DNA from: Kitasatospora sp. MAA4 | GTDB taxonomy: Bacteria > Actinomycetota > Actinomycetes > Streptomycetales > Streptomycetaceae | DNA length: 64,000 nucleotides | Assembly: GCF_029893355.1 (NCBI RefSeq) | Contig: NZ_JARZAI010000031.1 | Location: forward strand, 26,819-90,818 | Direction: 5' to 3' | Shown here: positions 57,712-64,000 of the stretch, piece by piece | Position numbering within the stretch: the first letter of the stretch is position 1 | How the letters are laid out: each line of letters begins with the position of its first letter | The notes under the pieces: generated by a model | What the model was told of the DNA's origin: nothing | Databases searched by the model: none | Seen by the model: the letters and a program-made list of their open reading frames with translations, nothing else | Translations under genes and position numbers: made by a program

Positions 57712-58658
57712 TGGGGCGTCTGCTGGTACGCCGGCTCGGCGGGCTGGCCACCACGCTGCTGCTGTCCAGCGTGGTGATCTTCGGCAGCCTCTACCTCGCG
57801 CCCGGCAGCCCCGAGAACGTGCTCTTCGGCAACCGGATGCCCACCGCCGCCGCGCGGGCCGCGGCGCGCCACCGGCTGCACCTGGACCAGCCGTTGCCGG
57901 TCCGCTACTGGGACTGGCTGAGCGGCGTGCTGCACGGCGACCTCGGCACCTCGATGGTCACCGGCCAGCCGGTCGCGGACCGGATCAGCGCGGGGCTGAG
58001 CACCACCGTGCTGCTGGTGCTGATGACGATGGTGCTGGTCGTGGTCGTCGGACTGGCGATGGGCCTGGCCGCCGCGCTGCTGCCCGGCCGGGTCGACGCC
58101 GCGGTCAGCACGCTGACCTCGGTGTCGGTCACCGTCCCGCCGTTCGTCGCCTCGACGCTGCTGATCTCGGTGTTCGCGGTGCGGATGGGCTGGTTCCCGG
58201 CCTCGGGTCTGGGCGAGGGCCTGGGCGGCAGGATCGACGGGCTGGTGCTGCCGTCCTGCGCGATGGCGGTGCTCTCGTGCGGGTTCCTGGGCCGGGTGAC
58301 CCGCAACGCGGTCCGCGAGCAGTTGGAACGCGAGCACGTGCAGACCGCGCTGGTGCGCGGCCTGCCGCGCCTGGTCGTGCTGCGCAGCCACGTGCTGCGC
58401 AACGCGCTGGCGCCGATCGTGACGGCGGTGGGCCTGCTCACCGCGGGGACCTTCGCCTCGACGCTGGTGGTCGAGTCGGCCTTCGCGGTGCCCGGGATCG
58501 GGCAGTTGACCATCCAGTCGGTCGCCCAGAAGGACTTCCCGGTCGTCCAGGCCGTGGCGCTGCTGCTGGTCGGCGCGTTCGTCCTGTGCAACGCGGCGAG
58601 CGATCTGATCCAGGCCGTCGTCGACCCGCGCCTGCGCGAGACAGGGAGCACCTCGTGA
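57711..58658 (+). CDS. Oligopeptide-type ABC permease (DppB-like)
   Basis: 315 residues; typical N-terminal RRLGGLATTLLLSSVVIF segment, RHRLHLDQPLPVRYWDWL, GDLGTSM and the cytoplasmic EAA-like RGLPRLVVLRSHVLRNAL loop. Six TM segments. ATG shares one base with the upstream stop (TGATG). Confidence 0.92.
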   Translation: MGRLLVRRLGGLATTLLLSSVVIFGSLYLAPGSPENVLFGNRMPTAAARAAARHRLHLDQPLPVRYWDWLSGVLHGDLGTSMVTGQPVADRISAGLSTTVLLVLMTMVLVVVVGLAMGLAAALLPGRVDAAVSTLTSVSVTVPPFVASTLLISVFAVRMGWFPASGLGEGLGGRIDGLVLPSCAMAVLSCGFLGRVTRNAVREQLEREHVQTALVRGLPRLVVLRSHVLRNALAPIVTAVGLLTAGTFASTLVVESAFAVPGIGQLTIQSVAQKDFPVVQAVALLLVGAFVLCNAASDLIQAVVDPRLRETGSTS

Positions 58659-59533
58659 AGCAGCACCTCCGCAGGCTCGGCCGCCCCGGAACCGCCTCGG
58701 CCGTGCTGCTGCTGGTGGTCACGGTGGCGGCGATCGCAGCCCCGCTGCTGGCCCCGCACGACCCGAACCAGGGCAGCCTGCTCGACGCGTACGGCGGCCC
58801 GTCCGGCGCGCACCTGCTGGGGACCGACGGGATCGGGCGCGACATCCTCAGCCGGCTGGTCTTCGGCGCGCGGACCAGCCTGCTCGGCCCGGCCCTGGTG
58901 GTCGGCGTCTCGCTGCTGGTCGGCGTCCCGCTGGCACTGGCGGCCAGCTGGTACGGCGGCTGGGTGGACGCGGTGGTGGCACGGGTCTTCGACCTCGTCT
59001 ACGCGCTGCCCGGGCTGCTGCTCGCGGTGCTGACGGTGGCCCTGTTCGGGCCCGGCCTCACCCCGGCGGTGGCGGCGCTGTCGGTCGCCTACGTGCCCTT
59101 CCTCGCCCGGATCGTCCGGGCGGCGGCCCGCCAGCAGCGCGTCAGCCCGTACGTCGACGCGCTCGCGGTGCAGGGCTTCGGCATGCTGCGGATCACCGGC
59201 CGCCACATCCTGCGCAACATCGCACCGGTGGTGGTCGGTCAGGCCGCGATCGCCTTCGGCTACGCCCTGCTGGACCTGGCCTCGCTCTCCTACCTGGGGC
59301 TGGCCGTCCAGGCGCCGACGCCCGACTGGGGCGTCATGGTCAGCGACAGCGACGCGCTGCTGAAGGGCTACTGGCTGCCGGTCGCCGCCCCCGGCGTGCT
59401 GATCGTGCTCACGGTGCTCGCACTGACCGTGCTGGGCGCGCGGATCAGCGGCGACAAGCCGCCGGGCTACCTCAAGCGCCGCAGGCGCAGTGCCGCAGTG
59501 CCGGACCGAACTGCCGTGGGAGCCGCCGCATGA
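58655..59533 (+). CDS. Oligopeptide-type ABC permease (DppC-like)
   Basis: 292 residues; HLLGTDGIGRDILSRLVFGAR near residues 52-72 is the DppC/OppC signature, and ALAVQGFGMLRITGRHILRN is the EAA loop. Six TM segments and a basic C-terminus. GTG 58655 overlaps the upstream stop (GTGA). Confidence 0.92.
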   Translation: MKQHLRRLGRPGTASAVLLLVVTVAAIAAPLLAPHDPNQGSLLDAYGGPSGAHLLGTDGIGRDILSRLVFGARTSLLGPALVVGVSLLVGVPLALAASWYGGWVDAVVARVFDLVYALPGLLLAVLTVALFGPGLTPAVAALSVAYVPFLARIVRAAARQQRVSPYVDALAVQGFGMLRITGRHILRNIAPVVVGQAAIAFGYALLDLASLSYLGLAVQAPTPDWGVMVSDSDALLKGYWLPVAAPGVLIVLTVLALTVLGARISGDKPPGYLKRRRRSAAVPDRTAVGAAA

Positions 59534-60546
59534 CCACCGTACCGCTGCTCGAACTGTCCTCCCTGACAGTCGACTTCGCCACCGAGGACGGCGGCTCGCG
59601 GACCCTGCTCGCCGACCTCGACCTGACGCTCGCGCCCGGCGAGGCGCTCGGCCTGGTCGGCGAGTCGGGCTCGGGGAAGTCGATGACCGTCCGCGCGATC
59701 ACCCGGCTGCTGCCGCCCGCGGCCAGTGCCGGAGGCGCGATCCGCTTCGAGGGCCGGGACGTCACCACGATGGACGCCGCCGCGCTGCGCGCCTACCGCG
59801 ACGGCGGCGTCGGCCTGGTCTTCCAGGACCCGCGCGCCCACATCAATCCCACCCGCAGGATCGGCGCGTTCCTCACCGAAGCCCTGCGGCACAACCGGGG
59901 CCTGGGCAAACGCGAGGCGCTGGCACGGGCCGAGGCGGTGCTGGCCGAGGTCGGCATCGACGAGCCCGCCCGCCGGCTGCGCCAGTATCCGCACGAGGTC
60001 TCCGGCGGCATGCTGCAACGCGTGATGATCGCCTCGGTGCTGCTCGCCGAGCCCCGGCTCATCCTGGCCGACGAGCCGACGACGGCCCTGGACGTCACCA
60101 TCCAGCGCGAGGTCGTCGCCATCCTCGACCGGATGCGCCGCGAACGGGGCATGGGGATGGTCTTCATCACCCATGACCTGGACCTGGCCCTGGCGGTGTG
60201 CGGCAGGGTCGCGGTCATGTACGCGGGACGGATCGTCGAGATCCGCTCCGCGAGAAGCCTGCACGAGCGCGCCGCCCACCCCTACACGCTCGGACTGCTG
60301 GGCTCGCGCCCGGCCATCGACGCCCGGGCACAGCGCCTGACGGCCATCCCCGGCCGACCCGTCTCCGCGTTCGAGGCGGGAGGCGGCTGTGCGTTCGCAC
60401 CGCGCTGCGCGTTCGCGACCCCGACCTGTGAGAACGAGCCGCCGCCGCTGGTGCCCTTCGACGGCGGGCTGGTGCGCTGCGCCCGGGTCGAGGAGATCCA
60501 CGCGGCGCGGACGAACACCTGGACAAGCAAGGAGGCCGCGGAGTGA
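59530..60546 (+). CDS. Oligopeptide-type ABC ATPase (DppD-like)
   Basis: 338 residues. Walker A GESGSGKS (about 45-52), Q-loop FQDPRAHI, signature VSGGMLQRVMIAS, Walker B LILADEPTTALD and His switch FITHDLD. The C-terminal oligo_HPY cysteine region CAFAPRCAFATPTCENEP (about 288-305) may hold an Fe-S cluster as in DppD relatives. Overlaps both neighbours. Confidence 0.93.
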   Translation: MTTVPLLELSSLTVDFATEDGGSRTLLADLDLTLAPGEALGLVGESGSGKSMTVRAITRLLPPAASAGGAIRFEGRDVTTMDAAALRAYRDGGVGLVFQDPRAHINPTRRIGAFLTEALRHNRGLGKREALARAEAVLAEVGIDEPARRLRQYPHEVSGGMLQRVMIASVLLAEPRLILADEPTTALDVTIQREVVAILDRMRRERGMGMVFITHDLDLALAVCGRVAVMYAGRIVEIRSARSLHERAAHPYTLGLLGSRPAIDARAQRLTAIPGRPVSAFEAGGGCAFAPRCAFATPTCENEPPPLVPFDGGLVRCARVEEIHAARTNTWTSKEAAE

Positions 60547-61316
60547 ACGCGGTGGAAGTACGCAGTCTCAACAAGTTCTTCAAGGCCCACCACGCGGTCG
60601 CCGACGTCGGCTTCGACATCCCCGCGGGCGGCTCGCTGGGCATCGTGGGGGAATCCGGCTCGGGCAAGACCACGATCGCCCGGATGCTGGTCGGGCTGGA
60701 GTGCCCGACCAGCGGCAGCATCGCCGTGCTCGGCCGCGACCGCAGCCGCCCGGCCCGCGGGAGCACCGAACGCAACACCCGCGCGCAGGAGTTGCAGATC
60801 GTCTTCCAGGACCCGTACACCTCGCTGGACCCGCAGCAGAGCGCCCGGTCGGCCATCGACGAGGTGCTGCGCCACCACGGCGGCCGTTCCGCCGCGGAGC
60901 GGGCGGCGCGCCTGGACGAGCTGGTCGACCAGGTCGGCCTGACGCTGCGTCAGTCCGTAGCCCGTCCCCGCGACCTGTCCGGCGGACAGCGCCAACGCGT
61001 CGCGATCGCCCGGGCGTTGGCCACCGGCCCGCGCGTGCTGGTGCTGGACGAGGCGGTCTCGGCCCTGGACGTCTCGATCCAGGCGCAGATCCTCAACCTG
61101 CTCGCGGACATCCGCGCCGACACCGGGCTCGCCTACCTGCTGATCTCCCACGACCTGGCGGTGGTACGGCAGTTGTGCGACACCGTGCTCGTCCTGCGGC
61201 GCGGGCGGGTGGTCGAGCAGGGCGACTGCGGCCAGGTGCTGGACAATCCGGCGGAGGAGTACACCCGGGCGCTGCGGGCCGCCGTCCCGGTCCAGGGCTG
61301 GCGGATCGCGGTCTGA
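60543..61316 (+). CDS. Oligopeptide-type ABC ATPase (DppF-like)
   Basis: 257 residues. Walker A GESGSGKTT (about 37-45), QDPYTSLDP, signature LSGGQRQRVAIARAL and Walker B VLVLDEAVSALD. Shorter than many DppF proteins because the C-terminal cysteine extension is missing. GTG 60543 overlaps the preceding stop. Last gene of the operon. Confidence 0.93.
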   Translation: MNAVEVRSLNKFFKAHHAVADVGFDIPAGGSLGIVGESGSGKTTIARMLVGLECPTSGSIAVLGRDRSRPARGSTERNTRAQELQIVFQDPYTSLDPQQSARSAIDEVLRHHGGRSAAERAARLDELVDQVGLTLRQSVARPRDLSGGQRQRVAIARALATGPRVLVLDEAVSALDVSIQAQILNLLADIRADTGLAYLLISHDLAVVRQLCDTVLVLRRGRVVEQGDCGQVLDNPAEEYTRALRAAVPVQGWRIAV

Positions 61317-61319
61317 GAC

Positions 61320-61371
61320 GCCGCCGGCCCAGCCCTAACGCTTCCTTAGCGCGCAGGGCCGGGCCGGCGGC
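61320..61371 (+). terminator. Very strong terminator of the ABC operon
   Basis: GCCGCCGGCCC (61320-61330) pairs with GGGCCGGCGGC (61361-61371). After one mismatch, GCCCT/AGGGC extends the stem, and CGCT/AGCG closes the loop. It starts 3 nt after the stop codon. No T-run. Confidence 0.75.
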
Positions 61372-61380
61372 AATCTCGGA

Positions 61381-61386
61381 TACCCT
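61381..61386 (+). promoter_or_regulatory. -10 box (TACCCT) for the leader and DUF2254 gene
   Basis: TACCCT lies just past the terminator, about 70 nt before the leader ORF start. No matching -35 box is evident. Confidence 0.4.
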
Positions 61387-61392
61387 CCTGGG

Positions 61393-61455
61393 CAGGTGAG
61401 CCGGGAAGTCTGGTCGGCACAGGCCAGAGCTCCACCTTCCTCCAGGAGGACCCCG
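61393..61455 (+). promoter_or_regulatory. Structured 5' leader, unidentified cis-regulatory RNA candidate
   Basis: TCTGGTC (61409-61415) pairs with GGCCAGA (61422-61428) over a 6-nt loop, and an alternative GCCG/CGGC pairing with the upstream strand is possible. The ribosome site of the leader ORF lies in TCCTCC-A-GGAGGA (61438-61450) and can be partly masked. I cannot match it to a named riboswitch. Confidence 0.4.
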
Positions 61456-61512
61456 ATGCGCACCAGTTCCCGTCCAGCACGTCCCTGCGGTCCGTCGGGA
61501 CGGCTGCGGTGA
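61456..61512 (+). CDS. 18-residue leader ORF coupled to DUF2254
   Basis: ATG 61456 follows CCAGGAGGACCCCG, a stronger ribosome site than that of the next gene. The 18 codons (MRTSSRPARPCGPSGRLR) end in TGA, whose last base is the first base of the DUF2254 ATG (TGATG). This is the design of translational coupling. It has no run of one regulatory amino acid apart from Arg and Pro. Confidence 0.5.
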   Translation: MRTSSRPARPCGPSGRLR

Positions 61513-62870
61513 TGCGCGGCGGGGTGTTCCTGGAGGCCGACTGGCGGCGCGAGACGCTGCGCACCAACCTCTGGCTGGTGCCGGCCCTCGAAGTCCTGGG
61601 CGCCATCGCGCTGTTCGTCCTGACCCTGATCCTGGACCGATACGCCTACGACGGCCGGTTCGCGCTGCCCACCTGGGTGCTGAGCGGGACCGCCGACGCG
61701 GCCCGGCAGATCCTGACCACGATGGCCGCGGCGATCATCACGGTGGTCGGGCTGGTCTTCTCGATCACCATCGTCGCCCTGACCCTGGCGTCCACCCAGT
61801 TCGGCCCCCGGATGCTGCGCAACTTCATCCGCGACCGCGGCACCCAGCTGACCCTGGGCACCTTCGTGGCCACCTTCTTCTACACCGTGCTGGTGCTGGT
61901 GGCGATCAGTCCCGGGCCGCACGGCGACTTCGTCCCGCACCTGTCGATCACCGTGTCACTCGGCCTGACGGTGGTCGACCTGGCCATGCTGATCTACTTC
62001 ATCAACCACATCGCCACCATGATCCAGCTACCCCAGGTCATCGCAGGCATCGCCGGCGACCTCGCCCGGGCCATCGAGGCCCAGAGCGGCGCCGACACCG
62101 AGGCGGGCGCCGGCACCAGGCCCACCCGCGACGAACTGCTCGCGCGGATCGCCGAGTCCGGGGCGGTGATCCCGACCCCGGCCAGCGGCTACCTCCAGTA
62201 CATCCGCCACGAGCGGCTGGTCCGGATCGCCTCCGAGTCCGATGCCGTCCTCCATCTCCCCTACCGGCCCGGCCACTTCCTCGTCCAGGGGCAACCGCTG
62301 GCGATGGTCTGGCCACCGGCGGCCGCGACGCACGTGGCGCAGCACCTTGCCCGGGGTCAGGTCACCGGGCCGTACCGGACGCTGACCCAGGACGTCTCGT
62401 TCGGCGTGGACCAGCTGGTCGAGATCGCCATCCGCGCCCTCTCCCCTGCCGTCAACGACACCTTCACCGCGATGACCTGCATCGACTGGCTGGGCGACTG
62501 CCTGTGCCGGATCACCACCGGCTGGCACCCGCAGCACGTGCACCGGGGCCGGCACGGCCACATCCGGGTGATCGCCTACCAGGCCGACTACGACCGGCTG
62601 GTCCAGCGCGCCTTCGAGAAGATCCGGCAGTCCGCACTCGGCAATCCCGCCGTGATGATCCGCCAACTGGACGCCCTCTACAAGATCCTGGAGCAGACCT
62701 CGATGCCGGACCGCCGCCAGGTCCTGCTGGACCAGGCCGACATGATCCAGCGCGCCTGCCAGGCCTCCGTACCCGAGGAAGCCGACCGCCAGGACGTGCT
62801 GCGCCGCTACCAGGCGCTGTTCACTCTGCACGACGCGACGGGCCAGGAGCGTCCCGCAGCGGATCGCTGA
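61512..62870 (+). CDS. DUF2254 family membrane protein
   Basis: 452 residues with four N-terminal TM segments (about 22-42, 62-86, 112-133 and 143-165) and a soluble C-terminal half. Family markers: TTMAAAIITVVGLVFSITIV, STQFGPRMLRNFIRD and IRALSPAVNDTFTAMTCIDW. Role unknown; possibly a channel or osmotic membrane protein. The weak own ribosome site suggests it relies on the leader ORF. Its last 50 nt overlap the convergent gene. Confidence 0.85.
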   Translation: MRGGVFLEADWRRETLRTNLWLVPALEVLGAIALFVLTLILDRYAYDGRFALPTWVLSGTADAARQILTTMAAAIITVVGLVFSITIVALTLASTQFGPRMLRNFIRDRGTQLTLGTFVATFFYTVLVLVAISPGPHGDFVPHLSITVSLGLTVVDLAMLIYFINHIATMIQLPQVIAGIAGDLARAIEAQSGADTEAGAGTRPTRDELLARIAESGAVIPTPASGYLQYIRHERLVRIASESDAVLHLPYRPGHFLVQGQPLAMVWPPAAATHVAQHLARGQVTGPYRTLTQDVSFGVDQLVEIAIRALSPAVNDTFTAMTCIDWLGDCLCRITTGWHPQHVHRGRHGHIRVIAYQADYDRLVQRAFEKIRQSALGNPAVMIRQLDALYKILEQTSMPDRRQVLLDQADMIQRACQASVPEEADRQDVLRRYQALFTLHDATGQERPAADR

Positions 62871-63531
62871 CGATGGCGGGTTCGAGGTCGAGCGCCGGTG
62901 CCAGAACTTGCACCACGGCCAGGCAGCAACCGGCCGCGGCCGCACCGGAGGTCCAGCCGTCCCGCCGCCACACCACCAGGGTTTCCTCGGCCACCCGCCA
63001 GTCGAAGGGCTCGGGAGCCGCCAGCAGGCTCCGGGCGGCCTGCGGTGTCAGCAGGGTGTGGGCCAGACCCTCGTCCGGGCTCGACACCCGGTGGGCGGAG
63101 TCGAAGGCCGGCTCACCCGTGGGGCAGGGCGAGTACGAGGGCGCGTAGCCGACCCGTACCGAGGAGAAGACCCGCTCGTGGTGCACCTCGATCGGCGACA
63201 GCCGCCCAGGCAGCTGGATCACGGCGACGCCGTACCAGTGCGCCGTGCCGTTCTCCTGACACGTGTACCCGAAGACCGTCGCGGCCAGACCGTCGAAGCT
63301 CCCTCGGACGGCGTCCCGCACGCGCACCCGCTGACCGTAGTGGAAGGGCGGCGCGGACCAGGGCACCAGCGACGGACCGGCCTGCGGTTCAGCGGTGAAG
63401 CCGTGCGTGGCGACCAGCTCGGCGGCCGCCTGCCGGCAGCGATGCCCCGCACGCCAGCCCTCGATCCTGGGAGCCGAGAGAATCAGGCCCACCAGGCACA
63501 GGAATAAGAAGATCGGGATGACAACGCCCAT
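62821..63531 (-). CDS. Hypothetical single-TM protein
   Basis: 236 residues. One N-terminal TM or signal-anchor (VVIPIFLFLCLVGLILSAP), then a soluble domain with VRVRDAVRGSFDGLAATVFG, THWYG-like strands and a C-terminal WRVAEETLVVWRRDGWTSG. ATG 63531 follows AGAGGGAG. Family not recognised. Convergent overlap with DUF2254. Confidence 0.7.
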   Translation of the reverse strand: MGVVIPIFLFLCLVGLILSAPRIEGWRAGHRCRQAAAELVATHGFTAEPQAGPSLVPWSAPPFHYGQRVRVRDAVRGSFDGLAATVFGYTCQENGTAHWYGVAVIQLPGRLSPIEVHHERVFSSVRVGYAPSYSPCPTGEPAFDSAHRVSSPDEGLAHTLLTPQAARSLLAAPEPFDWRVAEETLVVWRRDGWTSGAAAAGCCLAVVQVLAPALDLEPAIVSDPLRDAPGPSRRAE

Positions 63532-63875
63532 AGCGCACTCCCTCTGACCGGCCCATGCCACCGTGGACTGGGCGGTGCCGAAAGCGTAATCCCGCGCCCA
63601 ATGCGGGTCAATGACACCAGAGTTGGCCATTCCCGGCCTTAACGCCCCATTGTCGCCGCATTGTCGCCACAGCCGGCCGCACACGTGGGGCGCGCGGAGT
63701 GACGGCGAGAGCCTCGACCGGGGGCGCGGGTGCCCGGACGGGCAGAAGATCACCGCACTCCATCAGGGAGCCGTCAAGGCCGCCGGGTGAGGTCCGTGAG
63801 CGGCCCTAGCATCCGAAGAACCGTCTCTCCTCCGCAGACGAACGTCATCACGCACCATGATCGGGGCACTTCAGC
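63532..63875. other. Gene-free interval with 11-bp tandem repeat and -10 box
   Basis: No gene is supported in these 344 bp. ATTGTCGCCGC (63649-63659) and ATTGTCGCCAC (63660-63670) are adjacent near-identical 11-mers. TAGCAT near 63808-63813 may be the -10 box of the secreted-protein gene. Confidence 0.4.
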
Positions 63876-64000
63876 ATGCGCGCTTCCTCCCGTCGGACGA
63901 ACACGCCCACCCAACGCGTCGTCGCCGGCACCCTGCTGTCGGCCCTGGCGGTGGCCGGCCTGATGGCCGTACCGCAGCAGGCATCGGCCTACGACTGCTC
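63876..64000 (+). CDS. Secreted protein, 5' end only
   Basis: The visible 41 codons encode a Sec signal peptide: basic RASSRRTNTPTQR, hydrophobic VVAGTLLSALAVAGLMAV and a likely ASA cleavage before YDC. The mature part lies beyond the window, so function is unknown. No strong ribosome site (GGGGCAC). Confidence 0.65.
   Translation, partial: MRASSRRTNTPTQRVVAGTLLSALAVAGLMAVPQQASAYDC

Noticed and set aside
61393..61455. Cobalamin or other named riboswitch upstream of DUF2254
   Set aside because: Some GCCGG-type segments looked similar, but the conserved cobalamin core and spacing are absent, so no class is assigned.

Overview
The window is very GC-rich actinomycete DNA, most likely from Streptomyces or a close relative such as Kitasatospora or Streptacidiphilus. 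Supporting this are G/C third positions throughout, ATGA/GTGA stop-start overlaps, GTG starts, TAnnnT boxes set for leaderless transcription, Tat signals, AfsR-type SARP, ApbE, DUF5996, DUF6328 and baeRF proteins, and rare TTA codons. I see no rRNA, tRNA, CRISPR, insertion sequence or phage integrase. The mix of regulators, transporters and secretion genes looks like a variable chromosomal region rather than the housekeeping core.

Layout. 1-9.4 kb: the 5' part of a class III lanthipeptide synthetase (cut by the window edge), a leaderless serine hydrolase, a PAS-PAS-GAF-PP2C phosphatase, a methyltransferase, a Tat-exported class A beta-lactamase, a 37-residue ORF with a PCMT-like methyltransferase and a membrane protein, and a small conserved protein. 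9.5-13.8 kb: Acg-like nitroreductase, a HAD-GT20 fusion (glucosylglycerol-phosphate or trehalose-phosphate synthase/phosphatase type) and a PfkB kinase. 13.9-21.7 kb: a two-component system runs into a tightly packed flavin/heme/Fe-S electron-transfer set (proline-rich membrane peptide, ApbE, ferric-reductase-like cytochrome, NuoF-like subunit, ferredoxin, two more membrane proteins, a second proline-rich peptide). 21.7-28.4 kb: redox and stress genes (lone PntA-like subunit, CBS-CBS-BON, baeRF, NDH-2-like flavoprotein, UBP zinc finger, FMN reductase, NAD kinase).

28.6-33.9 kb: mixed genes, including a 55-residue WD40 remnant. 33.9-40.0 kb: a DeoR-controlled polyol uptake and catabolism operon (binding protein, two permeases, Zn dehydrogenase, sugar kinase). 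40.5-43.8 kb: a large SARP-NB-ARC-TPR regulator facing a receiver-less LuxR-type regulator. 43.8-53.4 kb: a compact type VII secretion locus with one three-ATPase EccC/EssC-type protein, two WXG100-type proteins, a 493-residue membrane-spanning candidate substrate, two unknown partners and a divergent membrane lectin, but no EccB, EccD, EccE or mycosin within the window. 53.4-61.3 kb: a TetR-controlled operon of an amidohydrolase and a complete oligopeptide-type ABC importer, closed by a very strong hairpin. 61.4-64 kb: a structured leader and 18-residue leader ORF coupled to a DUF2254 membrane protein, an unknown membrane protein, and the start of a secreted protein.

The most interesting signals are the minimal type VII locus with its FHA-containing EccC, the ApbE/NuoF-like electron-transfer island that has no FMN-binding partner but has SGAS/SGGS peptide tails, the leader upstream of DUF2254, and the 37-residue ORF before the methyltransferase. 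All functions come from reading translations by eye; no database search was run.
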